NCBI RefSeq assembly: GCF_039541575.1 | Contig: NZ_BAABGM010000011.1 | Location: 1-64,000, forward strand | Direction of reading: 5' to 3' | Length of the DNA: 64,000 nt | From: Fodinibacter luteus | GTDB taxonomy: Bacteria; Actinomycetota; Actinomycetes; Actinomycetales; Dermatophilaceae | In this document: positions 23,099 through 32,357 of the stretch, in pieces | Layout of the letters: every line of letters begins with the position of its first letter | Position numbering within the stretch: position 1 is the first letter of the stretch | Made by a program: the position numbers and the translations under genes | Notes under the pieces: model-generated | What the model saw: the letters and a program-made list of their open reading frames with translations, nothing else | The model's database searches: none | Told to the model about the DNA's origin: nothing

Positions 23099-24544
23099 AT
23101 GCCCGGCCATGACCACGCGACGAGCCTCGCGGCATCCACCTCCCTCGCCGACGCGCAGCCGCCGATCGCGCTCGGCGCGCTCGACGGGCGCTACCGCGGC
23201 GTCGTCGCCCCCCTCGTCGACCACCTCTCCGAGCCCGCCCTCAACCGGGCCCGCGTGCACGTCGAGGTCGAGTGGCTCATCCACCTCACCGAGCGCGAGG
23301 TCGTGCCCGGGGTGCGCCGGCTCACGGCATCCGAGCAGGAGGCCCTGCGCGACGTCGTGCGTGGCTTCGGTGCCGCCGAGATCGAGGAGATGGCCGCCAC
23401 CGAGCGGGTCACCCAGCACGACGTCAAGGCCGTCGAGTACTTCCTCAAGAAGCGGCTCACCCGGATCGCCCCGGACCCGGGGGACCGCGGCCTCGCCGAG
23501 CTCATCCACTTCGCGTGCACGAGCGAGGACGTCAACAACCTCTCGTACGCCGTCATGGTCAAGGGCGCGGTCCACGAGGTGTGGCTGCCCCGCGCGACCG
23601 CGCTCGTCGAGAGGCTCGCGACGATGGCCTCCGACCTGCGCGACGTGCCCCTCCTCGCCCACACCCACGGCCAGCCCGCGACGCCGACGACGATGGGCAA
23701 GGAGGTCGCCGTGCTCGCGTGGCGGTTGCAGCGCCAGCTCGCCCGGATCGAGGACGCCGAGTTCCTCGGCAAGCTCAACGGCGCCACCGGCACGTACGGC
23801 GCGCACCTCGCCGCCGTGCCGGAGGCCGACTGGCAGGGCATCAGCCGCGAGTTCGTCGAGCACCTCGGCCTGGCCTGGAACCCCCTGACGACCCAGATCG
23901 AGAGCCACGACTGGCAGAGCGAGCTGTACGCCGACGTCGCGCGCTTCAACCGGGTGCTGCACAACATGTGCACCGACGTGTGGACCTACATCTCGATGGG
24001 CTACTTCGCCCAGGTGCGCGGCCAGGGCACCGTCGGGTCCTCGACGATGCCGCACAAGGTCAACCCGATCCGGTTCGAGAACGCCGAGGCGAACCTCGAG
24101 GTGAGCAACGCCCTGCTCGACGTGCTCGCCGCGACCCTCGTCCAGAGCCGGCTCCAGCGCGACCTCACCGACTCCTCGATGCAGCGCAACATCGGCTCGG
24201 CCTTCGGCCACAGCATCCTCGCGATCGACAACGCGACGCGGGGGCTCGACGGGCTCGACGCCGTGCCGGCCGCGATGGCGGCCGACCTCGACGACAACTG
24301 GGAGGTGCTCGGCGAGCCGATCCAGTCGGCGATGCGGGCGCTCGGTGCCCGCGGTGTGCCCGGCATGGAGGAGCCCTACGAGCGGCTCAAGGAGCTGACC
24401 CGCGGCCGGCGCATCGGCCGACCCGAGCTCGTCGAGTTCGTGCGGGGCCTCGGGCTGCCGACCGACGTCGAGGAGCGCCTCGCCGCGATGACACCCGCCA
24501 CCTACGTCGGGCTCGCGCCCGCGCTCGTCGACCACCTGCGCTGA
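23099..24544 (+). CDS. purB: Adenylosuccinate lyase
   Basis: 481 aa, of the longer PurB type. Acts twice in purine synthesis (SAICAR to AICAR, adenylosuccinate to AMP). Visible: HFACTSEDVNNLSYA, THGQPATPTTMGKE, and the superfamily signature GSSTMPHKVNPIRFENAEAN. ATG 23099 has GGAGG eight bases upstream. Confidence 0.95.
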   Translation: MPGHDHATSLAASTSLADAQPPIALGALDGRYRGVVAPLVDHLSEPALNRARVHVEVEWLIHLTEREVVPGVRRLTASEQEALRDVVRGFGAAEIEEMAATERVTQHDVKAVEYFLKKRLTRIAPDPGDRGLAELIHFACTSEDVNNLSYAVMVKGAVHEVWLPRATALVERLATMASDLRDVPLLAHTHGQPATPTTMGKEVAVLAWRLQRQLARIEDAEFLGKLNGATGTYGAHLAAVPEADWQGISREFVEHLGLAWNPLTTQIESHDWQSELYADVARFNRVLHNMCTDVWTYISMGYFAQVRGQGTVGSSTMPHKVNPIRFENAEANLEVSNALLDVLAATLVQSRLQRDLTDSSMQRNIGSAFGHSILAIDNATRGLDGLDAVPAAMAADLDDNWEVLGEPIQSAMRALGARGVPGMEEPYERLKELTRGRRIGRPELVEFVRGLGLPTDVEERLAAMTPATYVGLAPALVDHLR

Positions 24545-24569
24545 CCCACGCCGGATGCCGGACGCGTCG

Positions 24570-25046
24570 TCAGACCGTCCGCGGCACCTTGCCCGTCAAC
24601 TTGAGCAGCGAGCACATCACCTTGTGGCCGCCGTCGGACGTCGGGCCGAACATGAGCGGGCAGCCGCCGTCGATGACGGTCATGCCGTGCTCACGGCCCC
24701 AGGCCGTCGCCGCGGGGGAGACGCTGCCGCCCCCGAAGGAGCGGTGCATCCACACCCGGGTGAGGCCGAGGTCGGCCGCCTCGCGCACCGTCGCCTCGGC
24801 GCGGTCGGGGCGGGTCGCGATGACGACGGCCTCGACGCCCCCGGGGATCGAGGTGAGGTCGGGGTAGGCGGTGTCCCCCTCGAGGGTGGTGGCGTTGGGG
24901 TTGACGGCGAACACCTCGTACCCCCGCTCCTTGAGCCGCTTGTAGACGATGTTGCCCCCGTGCTCCTTGGGCTCGCGGGACACCCCCGTCACCGCGATCC
25001 TGCGGCAGGCGAGGAAGTCCGCTGCGGCGTCGGCGATCCGTGTCAT
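24570..25046 (-). CDS. CoA-binding domain protein (YccU type)
   Basis: 158 aa forming a single Rossmann-like CoA-binding domain (PF13380): RRIAVTGVSREPKEHGGNIV, VFAVNPNATTLEG, and VWMHRSFGGGSVSPAA. Related to the nucleotide-binding part of succinyl-CoA synthetases; the exact role is unknown. ATG 25046 has GGAG 6-7 nt upstream on its strand. Upstream extensions to 25196 lack homology. Confidence 0.82.
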   Translation of the reverse strand: MTRIADAAADFLACRRIAVTGVSREPKEHGGNIVYKRLKERGYEVFAVNPNATTLEGDTAYPDLTSIPGGVEAVVIATRPDRAEATVREAADLGLTRVWMHRSFGGGSVSPAATAWGREHGMTVIDGGCPLMFGPTSDGGHKVMCSLLKLTGKVPRTV

Positions 25047-25227
25047 GCCGTGCTCCGATCCGCGCCCGGGCGCGGCGTCGTTCGCACCACTGCTCGGGCG
25101 CACCTCCATCGTCCGCCCGCGCGGGGGCAGGCCGGATCGCCCGTCCCGGGTGAGCGAGCACGGCATCCGGTCGTCGTGGGCGCACGGCAACGACACCCCT
25201 CACCCCGACCTGTGGCACGGTGGGTCG

Positions 25228-25629
25228 ATGGCCCCTGATGCGACACCCCTGACGCGGGACGACATCGACCGGCTCGCGATGGCCCTGCCCGAGGTGACCC
25301 GCGAGGGCGGCGCCGAGCACCCTGCGTACGCCGTGCGGGGCCGGAGGTTCCTGCTGTGGCGGGGCCCGCGCAAGGATGCCGTCGACCCCGCCACCGGTGA
25401 ACGGCTGCCCGACGTCATCGCCGTCGTCGTCCCGGGGCCGGACGACAAGCAGGCCCTCCTCCAGAGCGGGCCGCCCTGGTTCACGACCCCGCACTTCGAC
25501 GGCTACGACTACGTCCTCGTCCGCGAGCGCGACCTCGGGATGCTCGACGAGCCCGAGCTCGCGGAGATCGTCGCCGACGCGTGGGCGAGCCGCGCGCCGC
25601 GCTCCCTCGTCCGGGAGTTCCTCGGCTGA
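25228..25629 (+). CDS. MmcQ/YjbR family DNA-binding-like protein
   Basis: 133 aa: LAMALPEVTREGGAEHPAYA, RGRRFLLWRG, VPGPDDKQALLQS and WFTTPHFDGYDYVLVR match the YjbR/MmcQ fold. Often annotated as DNA-binding or antitoxin-like; function is unproven. Start ATG 25228. Stands alone, ending 43 nt before the csoR start. Confidence 0.8.
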   Translation: MAPDATPLTRDDIDRLAMALPEVTREGGAEHPAYAVRGRRFLLWRGPRKDAVDPATGERLPDVIAVVVPGPDDKQALLQSGPPWFTTPHFDGYDYVLVRERDLGMLDEPELAEIVADAWASRAPRSLVREFLG

Positions 25630-25646
25630 GGCCCGGCGTGCGAGGA

Positions 25647-25663
25647 ATACCCCCAAGGGGTAT
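25647..25663. promoter_or_regulatory. CsoR operator
   Basis: ATACCCC-CAA-GGGGTAT, perfect 7-bp arms, overlapping the csoR -10 (TATCCT, 25661-25666). This is the canonical look of copper-responsive CsoR sites. A nearly identical site lies at 63787-63802. Confidence 0.85.
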
Positions 25664-25666
25664 CCT
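25661..25666 (+). promoter_or_regulatory. -10 element of csoR-copA (leaderless type)
   Basis: TATCCT, 6 nt before GTG 25673; overlaps the CsoR operator, so repressor binding would exclude RNA polymerase. Confidence 0.65.
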
Positions 25667-25672
25667 GTTGCC

Positions 25673-25984
25673 GTGGACATGGACGAGCGGACGACGACGG
25701 TCAGGCCCGGCTACGCCGGCACCAAGGACGACCACCTCAAGCGGCTGCGGCGGATCGAGGGCCAGGTGCGCGGCATCGCGCGGATGGTCGAGTCCGACGC
25801 GTACTGCATCGACGTGCTCACCCAGGTGAGCGCGGTGACCCGGGCCCTGCAGGCGGTCAGCCTCGGCCTGCTCGAGGAGCACATCGAGCACTGCGTCGTC
25901 GACGCGGCCCGCGAGTCCGACGAGGCCGCATCGGCCAAGGTCGCCGAGGCCACCGCCGCCATCGCGCGGCTCGTGAGGAGCTGA
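25673..25984 (+). CDS. csoR: Copper-sensing repressor CsoR
   Basis: 103-aa all-helical regulator with the Cu(I) ligand set C45-H70-C74 (AYCIDV, EEHIEHC) and HLKRLRRIEGQVRGI at the N-terminus. Binds its operator without copper and releases it on Cu(I) binding. GTG 25673 is placed by the leaderless -10; ATG 25679 is possible. copA starts 1 nt after its stop. Confidence 0.93.
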   Translation: MDMDERTTTVRPGYAGTKDDHLKRLRRIEGQVRGIARMVESDAYCIDVLTQVSAVTRALQAVSLGLLEEHIEHCVVDAARESDEAASAKVAEATAAIARLVRS

Positions 25985-25985
25985 C

Positions 25986-28319
25986 ATGACCCAGACGACC
26001 GACCGCACCCGCACCGACGAGGTCCACGAGGTCGACCTCGCGATCACCGGCATGACCTGCGCCTCGTGCTCGGCGCGGATCGAGAAGAAGCTCGGCAAGC
26101 TCGAGGGGGTCGACGCCGTCGTCAACCTCGCGACCGAGAAGGCGACGGTCCGGTACGCCGGGCCGGTCACCGTCGAGGACCTGCTGAGCACGGTGCGGGC
26201 CACCGGCTACGGCGCCGAGGTCGTCGCAGCCACCACCGGCCGCCCCGCGGGTGGCCGGGTGGCGGGTTCGGGGACGGCGACGGCGACGGCGGGGGAGCCG
26301 GCGTCGGACGGGGGTTCGGCGACGATGGAGGGGACCGACCACCTCGAGCACCGCGTCGCGCCCGAGGACGCGCTGCGGCGCCGGGCGCTCGTCGCCGCGG
26401 TGCTCACCGTGCCGGTCGTCGTGCTCGCGATGGTGCCCGGCATCCACCTCGACTCCAGCGCATGGGTGCAGCTCGTGCTCGCCACCCCCGTCGTGCTCTG
26501 GGCCGGGTGGCCGTTCCACCGGGCCGCTGCGCTCAACGCCCGTCACGGCGCCTCGACGATGGACACGCTCGTCTCCCTCGGCGTGCTCACCGCCTACCTG
26601 TGGTCGGTCGTCGTCGTCGTCACCGGCCGGGCCGGCGGGATGGGCGCGATGGACGGCTCGGATGCCGGCGACACCGCCCACATCTGGTTCGAGACCGCGA
26701 CGGTCGTCACGACCTTCCTGCTCATCGGGCGGTGGATGGAGGCCCGGGCGACCGACCGCACCCGCGACGCGCTGCGGGGGCTGCTCAGCCTCGGCGCCAA
26801 GGACGTCGCCGTCGAGCGGGTCGACCCGACGACCCGCGCGACGACGGAGGTGCGCATCCCCGTCGAGGACCTCGCCGTCGGCGACCGCTTCGTCGTGCGC
26901 CCCGGCGAGAAGGTCGCGACGGACGGGCGCGTCGTCGAGGGCACGAGCGCCGTCGACGCCTCGCTCGTGACGGGGGAGTCCCTGCCGGTCGACGTGACGC
27001 CGGGCGACGAGCTGACCGGCGGCAGCATCAACACGACCGGGCGCCTCGTCGTCGAGGCGACCCGGGTCGGCGCCGACACGACGCTCGCCGGCATCGCCCG
27101 CCTCGTCGAGCGCGCCCAGACGACCAAGGCCCCGATCCAGCGCCTCGCCGACCGGGTCTCCGCGGTCTTCGTGCCCGTCGTGCTCGTCCTCGCGGCGCTC
27201 ACCTTCGCGGGCTGGTGGGCGGCGACCGGCGACCCCGCGCGGGCACTCGAGGTCGCCATCGCCGTGCTCGTCATCGCGTGCCCGTGCGCCCTGGGCCTCG
27301 CCACCCCCACCGCCCTGCTCGTCGGAACCGGCCGGGGGGCGCGGCTCGGCATCCTCATCAAGGGCGCGGACGTGCTCGAGGACACCCGGCGCATCGACAC
27401 CGTCGTGCTCGACAAGACGGGAACGGTGACGACGGGCGAGATGACGCTCGTCGACGTCACGACCGTCGGGCGCCTGCCCAAGGACCAGGCCCTGCGGGCC
27501 GCGGCCGCCGTCGAGGCGGGCAGCGAGCACCCCGTGGCCCGGGCCGTCGTCGACGCCGCCGCGAACCGGGCCATCGACGTGCCCCGCGCCACCGACTTCG
27601 TCGCCCTGCCCGGCGCGGGCGCGCGGGCCGTCATCAAGGGCACCGAGGTCAGCGTCGGCCGGGCCGACCTCTTCGACGACGTGCCGCGCGAGCTCGCCCG
27701 GCCGACCGTCGACGGCACGACCGTCTGGGTGGGCTGGGACGGTCGCGCCCATGCCTCGCTCACCGTCTCGGACACCGTCCGGCGGAGCTCGCAGCGCGCG
27801 ATCCGCGACCTCGCCGACGCCGGGCTCCCGGCCTACCTCCTCACCGGCGACCACGACCAGGCGGCGCTCACGGTGGCGCGCGACGTCGGCATCCCCGTCG
27901 GCCGGGTGCTCGCCGACGTCCGCCCCGAGGACAAGCACGCCATGGTCGCCGACCTCCAGGCGCGGGGAAAGGTCGTCGCCATGGTCGGCGACGGGGTCAA
28001 CGACGCCGCCGCGCTCGCCCAGGCCGACCTCGGCATCGCGATGGGAACGGGCACCGACGTCGCGGCCGACTCCGCCGACATCGTGCTGCTGCGAGCCGAG
28101 CTGCCCGCCGTCGTCGACGCGATCCTGCTGTCCCGCGCGACGCTGCGCACCATCAAGCAGAACCTCGGCTGGGCCTTCGGCTACAACGTCGCCGCCATCC
28201 CCCTCGCGATGGCCGGCCTGCTCAACCCGATGATCGCCGGCGGCGCGATGGCCCTGTCGAGCGTGCTCGTCGTCTCGAACAGCCTCCGGCTGCGCTCGTG
28301 GACGCCGGCCGGCCGGTGA
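25986..28319 (+). CDS. copA: Copper-exporting P1B-type ATPase
   Basis: 777 aa. One N-terminal heavy-metal domain (GMTCASCS, C25/C28), a Gly/Ala-rich linker, transmembrane CPC at 432-434 (IACPCALGLATP), phosphorylated D476 in DKTGT, SEHP, and GDGVND. Exports Cu(I) at the cost of ATP. Second gene of the csoR-copA operon. Confidence 0.95.
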   Translation: MTQTTDRTRTDEVHEVDLAITGMTCASCSARIEKKLGKLEGVDAVVNLATEKATVRYAGPVTVEDLLSTVRATGYGAEVVAATTGRPAGGRVAGSGTATATAGEPASDGGSATMEGTDHLEHRVAPEDALRRRALVAAVLTVPVVVLAMVPGIHLDSSAWVQLVLATPVVLWAGWPFHRAAALNARHGASTMDTLVSLGVLTAYLWSVVVVVTGRAGGMGAMDGSDAGDTAHIWFETATVVTTFLLIGRWMEARATDRTRDALRGLLSLGAKDVAVERVDPTTRATTEVRIPVEDLAVGDRFVVRPGEKVATDGRVVEGTSAVDASLVTGESLPVDVTPGDELTGGSINTTGRLVVEATRVGADTTLAGIARLVERAQTTKAPIQRLADRVSAVFVPVVLVLAALTFAGWWAATGDPARALEVAIAVLVIACPCALGLATPTALLVGTGRGARLGILIKGADVLEDTRRIDTVVLDKTGTVTTGEMTLVDVTTVGRLPKDQALRAAAAVEAGSEHPVARAVVDAAANRAIDVPRATDFVALPGAGARAVIKGTEVSVGRADLFDDVPRELARPTVDGTTVWVGWDGRAHASLTVSDTVRRSSQRAIRDLADAGLPAYLLTGDHDQAALTVARDVGIPVGRVLADVRPEDKHAMVADLQARGKVVAMVGDGVNDAAALAQADLGIAMGTGTDVAADSADIVLLRAELPAVVDAILLSRATLRTIKQNLGWAFGYNVAAIPLAMAGLLNPMIAGGAMALSSVLVVSNSLRLRSWTPAGR

Positions 28320-28368
28320 GGCCGGCGGCACGCACGCACCGACCAGGCCCCGAGCCGGGACGCACGGG

Positions 28369-29004
28369 TCAGATCGTGACCTCGCCCCGGGGGGTCTCGA
28401 AGGTGACGGCCATGAGCCCCGGGGTGCCGTGCGGGGACACGAACTCGAAGTCGATGACCGACGAGGTGTAGTCGGCGGGCAGGCCGAGCCAGTCGCGCAC
28501 CCGGTCGGGGTCCCCCGCGATCTGCAGCGAGTCGATCGTCACCTCCGTGTCGGCGTCCTCGGACGGGTGCGGCACGCCCGGCTCCCACTCGATGAAGAAC
28601 GGCAGCTGCGGGTCGGCCTGCAGGCCCTTGACCCCGAGCTGCTTCCAGCGCAGCTCGACCCCGTCGGGACGGTGCCGGTTGCCGACGACGGACTCGCGGC
28701 CCAGCCGGGTCTCCTGCTCGGAGATGTCGTCGACCTGCACGACCCACCCGAGCCAGCCCCCGCCGGCCTCGGACCGGGCCCGGACGACCTGTCCGAACGG
28801 CGCCTTGTCGCTGGCGGGGTGGTCGAGCACCTCGACGACCTCGATGTACCGCTCGTGGGCGAGCGGGATGATGATGTTGCGCGTCCCGAAGCGCGGGTGG
28901 ACACCCCCATCGACCGGCGTGACGCCGATCTGCTCCGCGAGGCGCTGCGCCGTGGCCTTGAGGCCGTCGCGCTCGGCGGCATAGACGACGTGGTCAACTC
29001 GCAT
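28369..29004 (-). CDS. VOC-like (glyoxalase-like domain) protein
   Basis: 211 aa: VDHVVYAAERDGLKATAQRL at the N-terminus, FGTRNIIIPL, YIEVVEVLDHP and a C-terminal half with FFIEWEPGVPHPS, as in the 'glyoxalase-like domain' (PF13468) group. Substrate unknown. ATG 29004 (MRVDH) chosen over 29013; GACGAT lies 7 nt upstream of it. Confidence 0.8.
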   Translation of the reverse strand: MRVDHVVYAAERDGLKATAQRLAEQIGVTPVDGGVHPRFGTRNIIIPLAHERYIEVVEVLDHPASDKAPFGQVVRARSEAGGGWLGWVVQVDDISEQETRLGRESVVGNRHRPDGVELRWKQLGVKGLQADPQLPFFIEWEPGVPHPSEDADTEVTIDSLQIAGDPDRVRDWLGLPADYTSSVIDFEFVSPHGTPGLMAVTFETPRGEVTI

Positions 29005-29065
29005 GCCGTTCATCGTCGCACACGCGAAGGGGTGCCCCTGACCCGCCCCGGAACAGCCCCGGACC

Positions 29066-29872
29066 TCACCCGGTGCGCTGGCGGACCGCCTCGTAGACGA
29101 CGACGGCCGCGGCGGTCGCGGCGTTGAGCGAGTTGACCCGCCCGGCCATCGGGATGCGGACCCGTGCGTCCGCCGCCCGCAGCGCGACGTCCGTGAGCCC
29201 CTCCTTCTCGGTGCCCACCGCGATGGCGACCGCGCCGCGGTAGTCGACGGCCGTGTGCGCGGTCTCGGTGTCCGGCGTCGTCGCGACGAGCCGGATGCCG
29301 TTGCGGCGCAGCCACTCGAGCACCTCGCGGGTCGTCGCCGCCGCGACGGGCACCGAGAACACGGTGCCCTTGCTCGCCCGCACGACGTTGGGGTTGCCCC
29401 AGTCGGTGAGGGGGTCGGCGGCGACGACGGCGGCCACGCCCGCGGCATCCGCGGTGCGCAGCACGGCCCCGAGGTTGCCCGGCTTCTCGAGCGCCTCGCA
29501 CACGAGGACGAGGGGGTCCGGCGGGAGGTCGAGGTCGTCGAGGGCCGCGCCGGCGACGGGGACGACGGCGAGGAAGCCGTCGGGACCCTCGCGGTAGGCG
29601 GCCTTCTCGAACGCCGCGCGGCTCAGCCGGACCGTCGTCGCGCCGACGGCCCGGGCCTGCTCGACGAGAGCGCCCTGGCGCTGCGGGTCGAGCATGAGCT
29701 CGGGGCAGTGCAGGACCGTGTCGGGGACGACGCCCGCGTCGAGGGCGAGGCCGAGCTCGTCGTAGCCGTCGACGATCGTGCGGCCCTCGGCCTCGCGGAC
29801 CCGGCGGCGGCGCAGTGCGAGGACCGCCCTGATGCGGGGGTTGGACGCGGAGGTGACATGCAGCTCGGCCAT
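29066..29872 (-). CDS. SpoU/TrmH-type RNA 2'-O-methyltransferase
   Basis: 268 aa. N-terminal RNA-binding part (SASNPRIRAVLALRRRRVRE) and C-terminal SPOUT knot with NPNVVRASKGTVFSVPV, AIAVGTEKEGL and RIPMAGRVNSLNAATAAAV. Methylates 2'-OH of rRNA or tRNA; the target base cannot be read. ATG 29872. Confidence 0.9.
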   Translation of the reverse strand: MAELHVTSASNPRIRAVLALRRRRVREAEGRTIVDGYDELGLALDAGVVPDTVLHCPELMLDPQRQGALVEQARAVGATTVRLSRAAFEKAAYREGPDGFLAVVPVAGAALDDLDLPPDPLVLVCEALEKPGNLGAVLRTADAAGVAAVVAADPLTDWGNPNVVRASKGTVFSVPVAAATTREVLEWLRRNGIRLVATTPDTETAHTAVDYRGAVAIAVGTEKEGLTDVALRAADARVRIPMAGRVNSLNAATAAAVVVYEAVRQRTG

Positions 29873-29950
29873 GGCGGCCCCAGCATCCCACGCAGGACCC
29901 GGCCCGCACGCAAGTCCTCCGCCGGCCCCTGCGTGCGGTAGAAAGTCCCG

Positions 29951-30772
29951 ATGAGCAGCCACGACGTGTCCGGTCGGCCCGAGGCGCCCGGGGCGTCGCG
30001 CGCGGTCGGCACGCACGACCCCCCCTCACGTCCGCGGCGGCTCGCGCGGGCGGCGGTCTACAGCCTGCTCGTCGCGACCGTCCTGTTCGGGGTCGGCTTC
30101 CTCGTGCGCAGCCAGTGGCACCCGCTGCAGAGCGTCGACGACGAGCTCATCGACCGCGCGACGGCACTGACCCGCGAGTACCCCGCGCTGCGGGACTTCC
30201 TCGTGTTCTGGCAGGAGCTGACCCAGCCGTACAAGCTGTACGTCGTCGGCACGCTCCTGTGCCTGTGGGTGTGGCTGGCCAAGGGCCTGCGCACCCGCGC
30301 CTGGTGGGCGTTCGGCACGATGATGCTCGCCTGGATGATCGGGCTCGGTGCCAAGTACCTCTTCCAGCGGGCCCGGCCGATCATCGAGGACCCCCTGTCC
30401 GAGGCCCCGGGCTACTCCTTCCCGTCCGGGCACGCCCTCAACACGGCGGCCTGGGCGACGACCGTCGTCATCCTGCTCTGGCCGCTGCTCAGGCCGCTGT
30501 GGGCGCGCGTCGTCGCCGTCGGGCTCGCGGTCGTCGTCATCGTCGTGACCGCGCTCGACCGCGTGCTGCTCGGGGTGCACTACCCGAGCGACGTCAGCGT
30601 CGGCGTCGCGACCGGGGTCGGCCTGGCGCTCGCGTCGTACGCCGGCTACGTCGGGTGGAACCCGCCGCACCCCGAGGACGCGCACGACCCCGACCTCGAC
30701 GGGGACGACCACCCGGCCGCCCGGGAGCACCCTGGCGACCGACACTCCACGACCCACCCCCAGGAGACCTGA
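29951..30772 (+). CDS. PAP2 superfamily phosphatase (first of two)
   Basis: 273 aa, about six membrane helices. Phosphatase motif parts: KYLFQRARP, PSGHALNT and GVHYPSDV. Such enzymes remove phosphate from undecaprenyl pyrophosphate or phosphatidic acid at the membrane. The C-terminal tail is His/Asp-rich. Its stop overlaps the next start by 1 nt (TGATG). A TAGAAA -10 lies 6 nt before the ATG. Confidence 0.9.
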   Translation: MSSHDVSGRPEAPGASRAVGTHDPPSRPRRLARAAVYSLLVATVLFGVGFLVRSQWHPLQSVDDELIDRATALTREYPALRDFLVFWQELTQPYKLYVVGTLLCLWVWLAKGLRTRAWWAFGTMMLAWMIGLGAKYLFQRARPIIEDPLSEAPGYSFPSGHALNTAAWATTVVILLWPLLRPLWARVVAVGLAVVVIVVTALDRVLLGVHYPSDVSVGVATGVGLALASYAGYVGWNPPHPEDAHDPDLDGDDHPAAREHPGDRHSTTHPQET

Positions 30773-31527
30773 TGGCGTTCCTCACCCGCTGGGACGAGGA
30801 CCAGAGCCGGCCGGCGTTCCGGTCCGCCCTGCGCGACCTGGCCGTGCGCGCGGTCCTGCCCGCGATCGCCCTCTTCGGTGTCATCGTCGCCTTCGGCTAC
30901 GTGCTCAAGGGCCCGCTCCTGGAGCTGTCGGAGGACGAGAAGGAGATCAACCGCGACCTGCAGGCCGCGCGCGACGACCTGTGGAACTCCATCACGAACC
31001 TCATGTCGATGATCGGCAACACCGAGTACGTCATCGGCGTCTGCGTCGTCGTCGTCGGGCTCGTCTGGTGGCGCACGAAGCAGTGGTGGTACGCCGTCGT
31101 CCCCGGCATCGCGATCTCGCTGCAGGCCACCGTGTTCGTCACCGCCACGCACGTCGTCGGCCGGACCCGCCCGACCGTCGAGCGGCTCGACCCCACACCC
31201 CCGACCTCGAGCTTCCCGAGCGGGCACGTGGGCGCCTCGACCGCGCTCTACGCAACCTTCGCCCTCATGGCGACCCGCATCGACAACCCGCTCGTGCGCC
31301 GGCTCACGATCACCTGGTGCGTCCTCGCCCCGGCGTTCGTCACCGGGGCCCGGCTCTACCGCGGCGCCCACCACGTGACCGACGTGGTCTTCGGGATCCT
31401 CAACGGCGTCGTCTGCGCCGTGCTGGCGTGGCTCTACCTTCGTCGCCGGTCGGCGGCGGAGGTGCAGGCGGACTCCTCCGCCGACACGGCCGACGCGGCG
31501 GACGCGACGGGTCAGACCCGGGCGTAG
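30772..31527 (+). CDS. PAP2 superfamily phosphatase (second of two)
   Basis: 251 aa. VGRTRP, SFPSGHVGAST and RLYRGAHHVTDV form the three PAP2 motifs. Membrane protein, translationally coupled to the first PAP2 gene, from which it differs in sequence. AGGAGACC serves as SD. Tail overlaps the convergent DUF1206 gene by 16 nt. Confidence 0.9.
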   Translation: MAFLTRWDEDQSRPAFRSALRDLAVRAVLPAIALFGVIVAFGYVLKGPLLELSEDEKEINRDLQAARDDLWNSITNLMSMIGNTEYVIGVCVVVVGLVWWRTKQWWYAVVPGIAISLQATVFVTATHVVGRTRPTVERLDPTPPTSSFPSGHVGASTALYATFALMATRIDNPLVRRLTITWCVLAPAFVTGARLYRGAHHVTDVVFGILNGVVCAVLAWLYLRRRSAAEVQADSSADTADAADATGQTRA

Positions 31528-32303
31528 CGGGCGCGCGCGAAGGAGTAGACACCGTACGCCGCGATGCCGACGGCCACGAGCGTGAGCAGGACGGGCCCGA
31601 AGGCCATCTCCTTGACCGTCTTCAGGGCGCCGTCGAGCCCCTGCGCCTCCTCGGGGTCGGCCTGCCAGGCGGCGACGAGGAAGAAGAAGCCGACGATGAC
31701 GAGGGCCACCCCCTTGGCGATGTAGCCGATCCGCCCTGCGTGCACGGCCCAGTCACCGGGGTGCTCGCGCAGGTCCTCGAGGAACTTCTTCGTCCAGCCC
31801 TTGTAGACGTGGTACCCGGCGATCCCGAGGACGACGAGGCCGACGAGGCCGACGAGGACCCGCCCGCCCGGGCTGCCCATGAGCTGCGCGGTGAAGTCCT
31901 CGGTCTGCTGCTCGGCCGAGGACCCGGCACCCTGGGCCACCTTGAACGTCGTCCACGCGAAGAAGAGGTAGGTGACGCCCTTGGCGACCGCCTTCGCGCG
32001 GTCGGCGGCCTCCCCGAACCCGATGGCCGCCTCGAGCAGCTGCCAGACGGCGAGCAGGACGAAGCCGACGACGCAGACCCACAGCAGGAGGACGCCGGTG
32101 CCCGAGCCGGACAGCGTCTCGAGGGCACCGGACGTGTCGGCGCTCTTCGAGCCGCCCCCGATCCCCCACGCCACCTTGAGGGCGATCCAGGCGATGAGGA
32201 GGTGGATGAGGCCGAGCGTGGCGTACCCGAGGCGAGCCCCCCACTCGACGACGGTGCTGTTGCCGGCCTCGCGTGCGGCCGAGGTGACGTCGGTGTCCTT
32301 CAT
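31512..32303 (-). CDS. DUF1206 membrane protein
   Basis: 263 aa with about six helices in three repeated pairs; RLGYATLGLIHLLIAWIALK, GVTYLFFAWTTFKVAQG and GRIGYIAKGVALVIVGFFF show the DUF1206 repeat. Function unknown. ATG 32303; CAGGGT lies 8 nt upstream. Confidence 0.85.
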   Translation of the reverse strand: MKDTDVTSAAREAGNSTVVEWGARLGYATLGLIHLLIAWIALKVAWGIGGGSKSADTSGALETLSGSGTGVLLLWVCVVGFVLLAVWQLLEAAIGFGEAADRAKAVAKGVTYLFFAWTTFKVAQGAGSSAEQQTEDFTAQLMGSPGGRVLVGLVGLVVLGIAGYHVYKGWTKKFLEDLREHPGDWAVHAGRIGYIAKGVALVIVGFFFLVAAWQADPEEAQGLDGALKTVKEMAFGPVLLTLVAVGIAAYGVYSFARARYARV

Positions 32304-32357
32304 GGCAGGCCACCCTGCCACCTGCGGGGACCCGCGGACGGGATCGGAGCGGACCGG